Positions 5,597-11,637 of a DNA stretch of 11,637 nt are shown piece by piece; position 1 is the stretch's first letter; each line of letters opens with the position of its first letter. The DNA is from Rhodanobacteraceae bacterium UBA703. Its GTDB lineage: Bacteria; Pseudomonadota; Gammaproteobacteria; Xanthomonadales; Rhodanobacteraceae. The translations under genes were made by a program, and so were the position numbers. Where the stretch lies: assembly GCA_002297645.1 (NCBI GenBank), contig DBMH01000314.1, positions 994 through 12,630 on the forward strand, written 5' to 3'. The notes below the pieces were generated by a model, which saw nothing but the letters and a program-made list of their open reading frames with translations, was not told the DNA's origin and searched no databases.

Positions 5597-8305
5597 ATGA
5601 ACTCCCGTCCGCCTCCGGCTCCCACACCCATGCTCTGGCGGTTCGGTCCCGCCGAGTTCGACGAGGCGGCGTTCGTGCTGCGCGTCGGCGGCGTCGAATG
5701 CGAGCTGCAGACCCGCCCCCTGCAGGTGCTGCAGCTGTTGCTGCGACATGCCGGCGAGGTCGTCACGCGCGAGGAGATCCTCGATGCGGTGTGGGGCCAT
5801 CGCCACATCACCGACAGCACGATCAACAGCCTCGTCAGCCGGCTGCGACGGGCGCTCGGCGATGAGGAGTTCCGCGTCATCGGCAACGTCGCGCGTGTCG
5901 GCTACCGCCTCGGCGTACCGGTGCATGCCGAACCGGTGGCCGGTTTTTCGCCCGGCGCCTCGCCACTCGAGGCCGGCAGTGCCGTGCCGCACCGCGCGGA
6001 TTTCGTGCTGGCCGAACCGCTCGGCAACGGCGGCGACGTGGAGGTATGGCTGGCGCGGCACCGGCACACGCGGGAACCACGCGTATTCAAGTTCGCCTTC
6101 GACGGTCCGCGCCTGTCCTCGCTCAAGCGCGAGGTGACGTTGGCGCGCGTGTTGCTCCAGACGCTGGGCGATCGTCCCGACTTCGTCCAGCCGGTCGACT
6201 GGAACTTCGAGAGCCTGCCGTTCTCGATCGAACTGCCCCATGCGGGCCGCAACCTGATCGAATGGGCGCAGGCGCACGGCGGACTCGGCGCGGTTCCGCT
6301 CGAGCGCCGCATCGCACTGCTCGCCGACATCGCCGAGACGGTCGCCGCCGCGCACGGCGCCGGAGTGCTGCACAAGGACCTCAAGCCCGCGAACGTGCTG
6401 ATGGACGAGGCGAGTCCGCGCCCGCGCGTGGTCGATTTCGGCTGCGGCGGCCTGCTCGATCCGGAGCGCCTGGCGGAACTGGAAGTCACGCGCATGGGCT
6501 TCACGTGCGAGGACGCCGGCACGTCGGCGGCCGCCGGCACCGCGCTCTATCTCGCGCCCGAGGTCCTCGCCGGCCAGGCGCCGACCGCTCAGGCCGACGT
6601 GTATGCGCTCGGCGTCATGCTCTACCAGTTCTGCATCGGACAGCTGCAAGCGCCGATCACGCCGGGCTGGCAGGGCCGCGTCGACGACGAACTGCTGCGC
6701 GAGGACATCGAAGCCGCGGCGCACGGCGACCTCGCCCGGCGCCTCGGCTCCGCCGCCGAACTGGCCCACCGACTGCGCAGCCTGCCGCAGCGACGCGAGG
6801 CGATCGACGACGAACGCGCCCTGCGCGAACGCGCGCACGTGCTGCAACGGACGCTGGAAACGCAGCGCGCGCGGCGGCCGTGGGTCGTGGCCACGATCGC
6901 GCTCCTGGCCAGCGGCCTCGTCGCCAGCACGGCCTTGCTGCTGTTCGCGCAGGACCAGCGCGAGGAAGCGCTGCGCCAGCAGTCCATCGCCGAGGCCACG
7001 CGCCGCTTCCTGCGCGACGACATCATGCGCGCGACCAGTCCCGACCAGCGCTCCTCGACGCGCGAGCCGACCCTGATCGACGCGATCCGTGCCGCCGCCG
7101 ACAAGGTCGGGCAGCGCTTCGCCGGACAACCCCGCCTCGAAGCCGAGGTGCGCGGCGAACTCGGCTCGCTCTACAACCAGACCACCGAGTATCCGCTCGC
7201 CGTCGTGCAGTTCCGCCGCGCGCTGGACCTGCTCGAGCACGACCCGCGCGCCAGTGCTCGCTCGCTCGCGCTGACGCGCTACCGCCTCGCGCAGGCGCTG
7301 ATCGGACAATACGAACATACGCAGGCGCGCACCGTGCTCGATGCGGCGACGGTGCCGCCGGGCGCGGACGCCGAAGTCGCGTTCGCGCGCGACCTCGCCT
7401 GGGGCGACTACCTCTACCGCACCGGCGAGTCGGCGCTCGCGCTGCCGTATCGCGAGAGCGCGGTCGAGAACCTGCGCCAGCTCGACGCCGGCGACACGCT
7501 GGCCATCTCGCTCGCGCGCATCCAGCTCGCGAACATCCACCGCGTCCTGCACCACGCCGAGGAAGCCCGGCGCATCGCCGACGAGGTGGCCGCGGAGCTG
7601 ACCGCGCGGCACCTCGACGGCACGACGGCCTATGCCACCGTGATCGCGTTGTCCGCACGCCTCGCGCACGACCGCCATCGCTACGCGGACGCGATTCCGC
7701 TCGGCCTCGCCGCGGCGGACCTGATGCGCGAGATCGCCGGACACGACACGATGACGGTGGTCGAAGTGCTGTCCTATGTCTCCGCGTCGCACACGGCGAT
7801 GGGCGACTACGCACAGGCGCGCGCGACCACGCAGCGCTGCCACGACGCCCTCCTCGCGCTCGGGCATCCCGCTGCCGCCGCGGCCGCGATCGGCCTCGCG
7901 CACGTGGACTACCTGGCCGGCGACGGCGCGGCGCTGCCGTGGATGCAGCGCCTCGTCGCCGACTACGATGCCGAGTCGCGCGCACGCACGGGGCAACCGC
8001 CGCCGCTGGCGATGAGCGGCCGCTTCGACCTCGCCGACGACTTGCTCGCGTCGGGAGCGGCCGATGCCTTGCCGCTCGTGCGCGACCTCGTCGCCTCGCT
8101 CGACCTCGCCGCGTGGCAGCGAGGCACCGGCGAGCACGACTGGCCGGCGCGCTTCGAGGCGTTGCAGGGACGGCTCGCCGTGCTCGAAGGCGACAAGACG
8201 CGCGCGCGACGGCAACTCGAACCCGCGATCGCCGCCATGATCGAAGCGAAGTCCCCGCGCCACCAGATCGAGCGCGCGCAGCGCGCGCTGGCTGCGACGG
8301 AGTGA
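5597..8305 (+). CDS. Winged-helix DNA-binding / Ser-Thr protein kinase / TPR membrane protein
   Basis: A 902-residue protein. Residues 12-107 form an OmpR/PhoB-type winged helix (Trans_reg_C), including GEVVTREEILDAVW, INSLVSRLRRAL and the final GYRL. Residues about 136-400 are a protein kinase with a glycine loop LGNGGDVEVW (142-151), ATP lysine K165, helix-C glutamate E179, a catalytic loop HKDLKPANVL (H259, D261), DFG (280-282), APE (320-322) and ADVYALG. All catalytic residues are present; the HRD arginine is replaced by lysine. One membrane helix spans about 429-453, with RARR on its N-terminal side, so the winged helix and kinase should be cytoplasmic. Residues about 454-902 are outside and helical, with RRFLRDDIMRATSPDQR followed by TPR-like repeats such as YPLAVVQFRRALDLLE. 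It probably senses an extracytoplasmic partner and controls transcription, phosphorylation or both. Start 5597 is preferred over 5630 (MLWRFG), which would also keep every domain. It is divergent from the propeller gene. Confidence 0.9.
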   Translation: MNSRPPPAPTPMLWRFGPAEFDEAAFVLRVGGVECELQTRPLQVLQLLLRHAGEVVTREEILDAVWGHRHITDSTINSLVSRLRRALGDEEFRVIGNVARVGYRLGVPVHAEPVAGFSPGASPLEAGSAVPHRADFVLAEPLGNGGDVEVWLARHRHTREPRVFKFAFDGPRLSSLKREVTLARVLLQTLGDRPDFVQPVDWNFESLPFSIELPHAGRNLIEWAQAHGGLGAVPLERRIALLADIAETVAAAHGAGVLHKDLKPANVLMDEASPRPRVVDFGCGGLLDPERLAELEVTRMGFTCEDAGTSAAAGTALYLAPEVLAGQAPTAQADVYALGVMLYQFCIGQLQAPITPGWQGRVDDELLREDIEAAAHGDLARRLGSAAELAHRLRSLPQRREAIDDERALRERAHVLQRTLETQRARRPWVVATIALLASGLVASTALLLFAQDQREEALRQQSIAEATRRFLRDDIMRATSPDQRSSTREPTLIDAIRAAADKVGQRFAGQPRLEAEVRGELGSLYNQTTEYPLAVVQFRRALDLLEHDPRASARSLALTRYRLAQALIGQYEHTQARTVLDAATVPPGADAEVAFARDLAWGDYLYRTGESALALPYRESAVENLRQLDAGDTLAISLARIQLANIHRVLHHAEEARRIADEVAAELTARHLDGTTAYATVIALSARLAHDRHRYADAIPLGLAAADLMREIAGHDTMTVVEVLSYVSASHTAMGDYAQARATTQRCHDALLALGHPAAAAAAIGLAHVDYLAGDGAALPWMQRLVADYDAESRARTGQPPPLAMSGRFDLADDLLASGAADALPLVRDLVASLDLAAWQRGTGEHDWPARFEALQGRLAVLEGDKTRARRQLEPAIAAMIEAKSPRHQIERAQRALAATE

Positions 8306-8348
8306 TGCGCCTGTCGTGTATTCGCTCGACGGCCGGTATCGCGTCCTC

Positions 8349-8354
8349 TACGCT
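8349..8354 (+). promoter_or_regulatory. Possible -10 element upstream of the second glycosyltransferase
   Basis: TACGCT lies in CTACGCTTG (8348-8356), a nine-base string identical to the one directly before the first glycosyltransferase (218-226). Transcription from here would start near 8361 and leave a leader of about 130 bases containing the inverted repeats at 8403-8430. No clear -35 was seen. It is supported only by the repeat occurrence and position. Confidence 0.25.
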
Positions 8355-8402
8355 TGGCCGCGGTCGTGGATCGGCACCGGCCCGCCGCCACGCGCTCTCG
8401 CT

Positions 8403-8430
8403 CCGGCCACGGGCCGGCTCCGCGCGGAGC
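8403..8430 (+). repeat. Two adjacent GC-rich hairpins between the kinase and glycosyltransferase genes
   Basis: CCGGCC-ACG-GGCCGG (8403-8417) is immediately followed by the perfect palindrome GCTCCGCGCGGAGC (8417-8430). A T5 run (8448-8452) follows after 17 bases. They could terminate the kinase transcript, which ends at 8305, or act as a structured leader for the gene at 8492. The gap between the stems and the T-run is too long for a standard intrinsic terminator. Confidence 0.4.
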
Positions 8431-8491
8431 GCGGGTAGACCACGCCCTTTTTGATCGAGGCGAACCCCATGCGACAGGAATTCGTCGGGCC

Positions 8492-9496
8492 ATGGCCGCC
8501 CGGACGCGGACGGCCATCGTGAATCCGCCCCTGACAGCGACCGTCCTGCTGATCGCGTACCGCATGGCGTCGACGATCGCCGACGCGCTGCATTCGGCGC
8601 TGGCGCAGACGGTGCCCTGCGAGATCATCGTCTCGGACGACAGTTCCAACGACGACACGCTGGCAATCGCCCGGTCCGTCCTCGAGGGCTATGCCGGCCC
8701 GCACCGCGTACGCCTGCGCAGCACCTCGCGCAACCTCGGCCTCTGCGCGCACATCGACGAGCTCGCGGCCGAGGCCTCGGGAGACGTCCTCGTCTTCCTC
8801 GCCGGCGACGATGTCGCCTATCCACGGCGCGTGGAGAGACTGCTGTCGGTGCTGGCGGCGGATCCGGCCGTGCAACTGGTCGGCTCGGCGGTCGACGACA
8901 TCGACGTGCACGGCCGGATCCTCGCCCGCCAGGTACGCGGCCTGCCCGCGCGCGTCGACCAGCGCTGGTTCCTGCATCGCGGCAAGCTCGCGACCGTGCT
9001 CGGCGCGTCGATGGCACTGCGGCGGGAACTGCTGACGGCGATGCCGCCGCTGGTCGGCAAGGTCGAGGACAACATGCTGAGCCTTCGCGCCGCACTGGTC
9101 GGCGACTGCGCCTGCCTCGACGAGCCTCTGCTCGGCTATCGCCGCCACGACAACAACCTCGGCGACTGGGTATTCGACCGCCGTACCGGCGGCCGCGCCG
9201 GTTTCGAGCAACGCCAGCGCCGCGTGCTCGCGATGTACCGCGAGATCGCCGACGACCAGGAACGCTGCGTCGCCGCGCGCACCGACCTGCCGGACGCACG
9301 GCGACGGCTGGCGCTCGAACTCGCCGCGATGTATCGCCTGGAAGCCGAGATGCGCGAGGCGATCCTCGACCGCCCCCGCTCGCAGTGGATCGCCCCCTTG
9401 TGGCGCGGCCTGCGCCACAAGGGCCTGCGCCGCAAGAGTGCCGAACGCGCGCTCAAGCTGCTGCTGCCGCGGCGCTGGTTCGGCCGCTTCGGCTGA
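8492..9496 (+). CDS. Family 2 glycosyltransferase
   Basis: A 334-residue GT-A glycosyltransferase. TATVLLIAYRMASTIADAL (15-33) is the first strand and helix, SDDSSNDDT (48-56) the nucleotide-sugar motif, and GDDVAYPRR (105-113) the DxD-type metal site. VEDNMLS (about 191-197) is the likely catalytic-base region. YRRHDNNLG resembles the Y-R-x-H-x-N motif of O-antigen and rhamnosyl transferases. The C-terminus is basic (RKSAERALKLLLPRRWFGRFG), which suits a peripheral inner-membrane enzyme. Donor and acceptor cannot be told from sequence; a role in surface polysaccharide synthesis is inferred. Start 8492 is chosen because the first strand lies close behind it, with an AGGAA 11 bases upstream, which is a long spacing; the GTG at 8519 is a real alternative. 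It is convergent with the next glycosyltransferase, with 50 bases between them. Confidence 0.85.
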   Translation: MAARTRTAIVNPPLTATVLLIAYRMASTIADALHSALAQTVPCEIIVSDDSSNDDTLAIARSVLEGYAGPHRVRLRSTSRNLGLCAHIDELAAEASGDVLVFLAGDDVAYPRRVERLLSVLAADPAVQLVGSAVDDIDVHGRILARQVRGLPARVDQRWFLHRGKLATVLGASMALRRELLTAMPPLVGKVEDNMLSLRAALVGDCACLDEPLLGYRRHDNNLGDWVFDRRTGGRAGFEQRQRRVLAMYREIADDQERCVAARTDLPDARRRLALELAAMYRLEAEMREAILDRPRSQWIAPLWRGLRHKGLRRKSAERALKLLLPRRWFGRFG

Positions 9497-9497
9497 A

Positions 9498-9511
9498 GCG
9501 CATCGCTGCGC
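9498..9511. terminator. Small hairpin between convergent glycosyltransferase genes
   Basis: GCGCA-TCGC-TGCGC begins one base after the TGA at 9494-9496. A second weak pairing, GGCGC (9525-9529) with GCGCC (9538-9542), sits just beyond the minus-strand stop. The stems are only 5 bp and lack T-runs. They could act in both directions for the two converging genes, but such short GC repeats are also common by chance in this DNA. Confidence 0.25.
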
Positions 9512-9546
9512 CGAGGCGGTTCCCGGCGCCGGATCGCGCGCCTTCG

Positions 9547-10530
9547 TCAGCGCAGGAAGATCTGCTGCATCAGGATGTCGCGCTCGTCCTGCGTGACGCG
9601 GCGCAGGCGACGCAGCATGCGCAACTGCAGGCGGACCGCGTGATCGACCACGCGATCGTCGGCCGCCAGTTCGCGCCGGAGGCGCCAGATTTCCGCCAGC
9701 AGCGGCCAGCGGCTGCCGCCGACGAGGGCGAGATCGAGCGCCGCGAGCAGGCGCGCGGCCGCCTGCCGGTGCGGTCCCGAGCGTGCGGACAGCACGCGCA
9801 GCATACGCCGGCACTGCGTGAACCACGCCTGCGTGCGCGCTTTCGCGAAACGGCCCCGCTCGCGGCCGAGCGAGGTGAGCGCGCCACCGTGGCGGCGGAA
9901 ATGCACCAGCGGCTCGTCGACATAGAGCACGCCGCGCCGCCCCGCCGCGCTGGCGGCAAGCCACCAGTCGTGGAACACGTCCGCCGGGAACGGCTGCACC
10001 GCCTCGAACAGGTCGCGGCGCACCAGCATCGCATGCCCGGACACCGAGTTCGTCAGCGCGAAGCGCAGGCTGGCGCGTCCTTCGAGCATCGTCACGTCGT
10101 CGGAAACGCAACGCCCGGCCGCGCGGCCATCCGCGTCGACATAGGCCGAATCGCAGTAGGCCAGGTCGTGGTCGCCGATCGCCGCGAGCAGGCGCTCCAG
10201 CTTGTGCGGGTGCCAGACGTCGTCCTGGTCGCTCGGCGCGACGAACGGGGCGCGGCCGAGTGACATCGCGCGTTCGAAGCTCCGCGAGGGCCCCTGGTTC
10301 AGCGCATTCGACTCGACACGCACGCGCGCGTCACGCGCGGCGTACTCCTGCAGTATGGCGAGACTGTCGTCGGTCGAGGCGTCGTCCAGTGCGACGACTT
10401 CCAGCCTCGATTCGCTCTGCGCGAGGATCGAATCCATCTGCTCGCGCAGGAACGCCGCGCCGTTGTGCACGCACAACGCCACCGTCACCAGGGGGATGGC
10501 AGCCTGTGCGGCCGCCTCGTTCGGAACCAT
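9547..10530 (-). CDS. Family 2 glycosyltransferase, rhamnosyltransferase-like
   Basis: A 327-residue GT-A glycosyltransferase. VTVALCVHNGAAFLREQMDSI (15-35) is the first strand and helix and ALDDASTDDS (47-56) the nucleotide-sugar motif. SDQDDVW (100-106) is the metal site, with the Q-D-D-V-W signature of O-antigen and rhamnan rhamnosyltransferases. HDWWL (187-191) supplies the probable catalytic-base Asp, and HFRRHGGALT (about 210-219) follows. The C-terminal third is helical and Arg-rich. It probably transfers a deoxyhexose to a surface polysaccharide at the inner membrane; the rhamnose assignment is inference from motif likeness. Start 10530 is preferred over 10542 because GGAG lies 6 bases before it, while 10542 has a GGA in direct contact. 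It is downstream of the histidine kinase on the same strand but 223 bases away, so a shared operon is uncertain. Confidence 0.87.
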   Translation of the reverse strand: MVPNEAAAQAAIPLVTVALCVHNGAAFLREQMDSILAQSESRLEVVALDDASTDDSLAILQEYAARDARVRVESNALNQGPSRSFERAMSLGRAPFVAPSDQDDVWHPHKLERLLAAIGDHDLAYCDSAYVDADGRAAGRCVSDDVTMLEGRASLRFALTNSVSGHAMLVRRDLFEAVQPFPADVFHDWWLAASAAGRRGVLYVDEPLVHFRRHGGALTSLGRERGRFAKARTQAWFTQCRRMLRVLSARSGPHRQAAARLLAALDLALVGGSRWPLLAEIWRLRRELAADDRVVDHAVRLQLRMLRRLRRVTQDERDILMQQIFLR

Positions 10531-10536
10531 CCAACG

Positions 10537-10540
10537 CTCC
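10537..10540 (-). promoter_or_regulatory. Ribosome binding site favouring start 10530
   Basis: The minus strand reads GGAG-CGTTGG-ATG, a good Shine-Dalgarno core with 6-base spacing to the ATG at 10530. It lies inside the codons that follow the alternative ATG at 10542, which argues that 10542 is not the start. Confidence 0.5.
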
Positions 10541-10686
10541 ATTCCATGTCAGGTCGCGTCCGGCGACGATGCGCATCCGCGGCTGAATCGTTGCGGAAGA
10601 CCGGCGACGCTCGTGCGACAGCTTTTTCCGAGGACTTCGTGCGCGGAGCCCGTCCGCCGCGACATCCACGCGCGACGGCTGCACCG

Positions 10687-10713
10687 GTCCGCGCCTCGAC
10701 GAGAACCGCGGAC
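10687..10713 (-). terminator. Inverted repeat behind the NtrY-like gene
   Basis: GTCCGCG (10687-10693) pairs with CGCGGAC (10707-10713). Inside the loop, CTC (10695-10697) and GAG (10701-10703) can pair again. The structure starts about 40 bases after the stop of the histidine kinase gene. No U-tract follows, so it may be a weak or factor-assisted terminator, or chance. The rest of 10531-10753 shows no other recognisable feature. Confidence 0.3.
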
Positions 10714-10753
10714 AAGGACGGGGCACGACGGGGAATCGTCGCAGCGCGAGGTT

Positions 10754-11637
10754 TCAGCGCCGTGGCGGCGCGGCGGTGGAGGACTCGAGCGGCGTCCCGG
10801 CGGGACGCTCCAGCGGCAGCCTCAGCACGAATTCCGCGCCGCCTTGGACGCCGTTGCCGGCCTGTACGCTGCCGCCGTGTTCCTCGACGATCTTCTTGAC
10901 CACGGCGAGGCCGAGGCCGGTGCCCTTGGGCTTGCTCGTCGTGTACGGCTCGAACCAGCGCTCCCCGAAGTCCGCCGGCAGGCCGGGGCCGTTGTCGGCG
11001 ACGACGAGCTCGATCCAGTCCTGCTCTTCCGCCTGCGCGTAGCGCGTCTCGACGCGGATGTGCGGCTTCCGCGTCTCGCCGATCGCTTCCAGCGCGTTCT
11101 TGAGCAGGTTGTGCAGCGCCTGGCGCAGGCGCACGGCATCGACGCGCACCAGCGGTTCGCCGTCGGCGAAGCGGCGCGTGAGGCTGATGCGCTGGTCGTT
11201 CTCGTAGAGGTCCAGCACCTCGTCGACCAGCACGTGCAGGCCGATCGGCCGCGTCGACGGTTGCGGCGGCCGCGCGTAGTCGCCGAACGCGTTGACCATC
11301 GTCTTCAGCGCCTCGACCTGGCTTACGATGGTGTGCGTGGCGCGGTCGATCAGTTCGCCTTCCTCGGGCGGCAGGCGGCCGAGGAAGCGCCGGCGCAGGC
11401 GTTCGGCGGCGAGCTGGATCGGCGTCAGCGGATTCTTGATCTCGTGGGCGATACCGGCAGCCATCTCTCCGACCGATGCCAACCGGTCGGCTCGTTCCAT
11501 CTGATTAAAATGAATTTGATCCAGTTCCCGCTTGGTTACGTCCAGCCGCTCGATCATCGAGTTGAAACTGCCGGTCAGCCTGCCGATCTCGTCGTCGGAA
11601 ACCCGTTCCATCCTGACCGACAGGTCCCCCTCCTCCA
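10754..11637 (-). CDS. ntrY: NtrY-like sensor histidine kinase (C-terminal part, runs off the window)
   Basis: The visible 294 residues begin inside a HAMP linker (EEGDLSVRMERVSDDEIGRLTGSF is split over the first codons) and continue to the natural stop at 10754. The dimerisation/phosphotransfer helix has AGIAHEIKNPLTPIQLAAE, with the phospho-accepting His encoded at 11444-11446. The ATP-binding domain has HNLLKNALEAI (N box), DNGPGLP (G1), FEPYTTSKPKGTGLGL (F and G2 boxes) and VVKKIVEEHGGSV. The H-box wording is characteristic of NtrY, the membrane kinase that pairs with the sigma-54 regulator NtrX in nitrogen, redox or envelope responses. The N-terminal membrane, sensor and PAS parts lie beyond the right edge. 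The next gene on this strand is a glycosyltransferase, so no response regulator follows. Another NtrB/NtrY-class kinase is possible. Confidence 0.9.
   Translation of the reverse strand, partial: EEGDLSVRMERVSDDEIGRLTGSFNSMIERLDVTKRELDQIHFNQMERADRLASVGEMAAGIAHEIKNPLTPIQLAAERLRRRFLGRLPPEEGELIDRATHTIVSQVEALKTMVNAFGDYARPPQPSTRPIGLHVLVDEVLDLYENDQRISLTRRFADGEPLVRVDAVRLRQALHNLLKNALEAIGETRKPHIRVETRYAQAEEQDWIELVVADNGPGLPADFGERWFEPYTTSKPKGTGLGLAVVKKIVEEHGGSVQAGNGVQGGAEFVLRLPLERPAGTPLESSTAAPPRR

Noticed and set aside
2208..5600. 1130-codon open frame on the plus strand, antisense to the propeller gene
   Set aside because: Arg/Gly/Ala/His-rich with no domain or signal peptide. It mirrors the Asp-box and MBG repeats of the real gene, which has clear domains, a signal peptide and a ribosome binding site. 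Long antisense frames are expected at this GC content.
5585..8263. 892-codon minus-strand frame antisense to the kinase gene
   Set aside because: The opposite strand encodes a winged helix, all kinase motifs, a membrane helix and TPR-like repeats. This frame has low-complexity Arg/Ala/Gly composition and no motif.
6046..8454. 802-codon plus-strand frame overlapping the kinase gene
   Set aside because: A +1-type shadow of the kinase frame, extremely rich in Arg and Ala, with no domain.
8348..10111. 587-codon minus-strand frame across both glycosyltransferases
   Set aside because: Covers two genes with clear GT2 motifs in other frames and spans their convergent junction. Composition is shadow-like.

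Overview
The window is very GC-rich (roughly 70% by eye) chromosomal DNA with tightly packed, GC-ending-codon genes. It looks like a Gammaproteobacterium of the Xanthomonadales/Lysobacterales (Rhodanobacteraceae- or Lysobacteraceae-like). This placement is an inference from the gene mix: a WaaE/KdtX-type core glycosyltransferase, an NtrY-like kinase, a winged-helix/Ser-Thr-kinase/TPR receptor, and a large secreted repeat protein carrying an 'FRDGFD' motif. No tRNA, rRNA, CRISPR array, insertion sequence or phage gene was seen.

Layout. Positions 1-71: the likely last codons of an upstream plus-strand gene, then a strong hairpin terminator. Positions 231-1007 (+): family 2 glycosyltransferase of the WaaE/KdtX type (LPS core). 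Positions 1302-5354 (-): a secreted protein of about 1350 residues with a signal peptide, 14 Asp-box (BNR) units that suggest two seven-bladed propellers, a cadherin-like sandwich, three MBG-like repeats and further beta-sandwich domains. Positions 5355-5596: divergent intergenic region. Positions 5597-8305 (+): a 902-residue protein joining an OmpR-type winged helix, an apparently complete Ser/Thr kinase, one membrane helix and a TPR-type helical sensor region. Positions 8492-9496 (+) and 9547-10530 (-): two convergent GT2 glycosyltransferases. Positions 10754-11637 (-): the C-terminal part of an NtrY-like histidine kinase that runs off the right edge.

How the parts may work together. Three of the six substantial genes are glycosyltransferases probably acting on surface polysaccharide or LPS, one encodes a large secreted protein, and two are membrane signalling kinases. 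The divergent pair (winged-helix kinase and propeller protein) shares a 242-bp control region. It is the best candidate for an undescribed regulatory unit: a one-protein receptor with its own DNA-binding domain and kinase next to a secreted target gene. That link is inferred from position only. Intergenic regions hold several inverted repeats and TAnnnT -10-like hexamers very close to start codons, which suggests short or leaderless transcripts.
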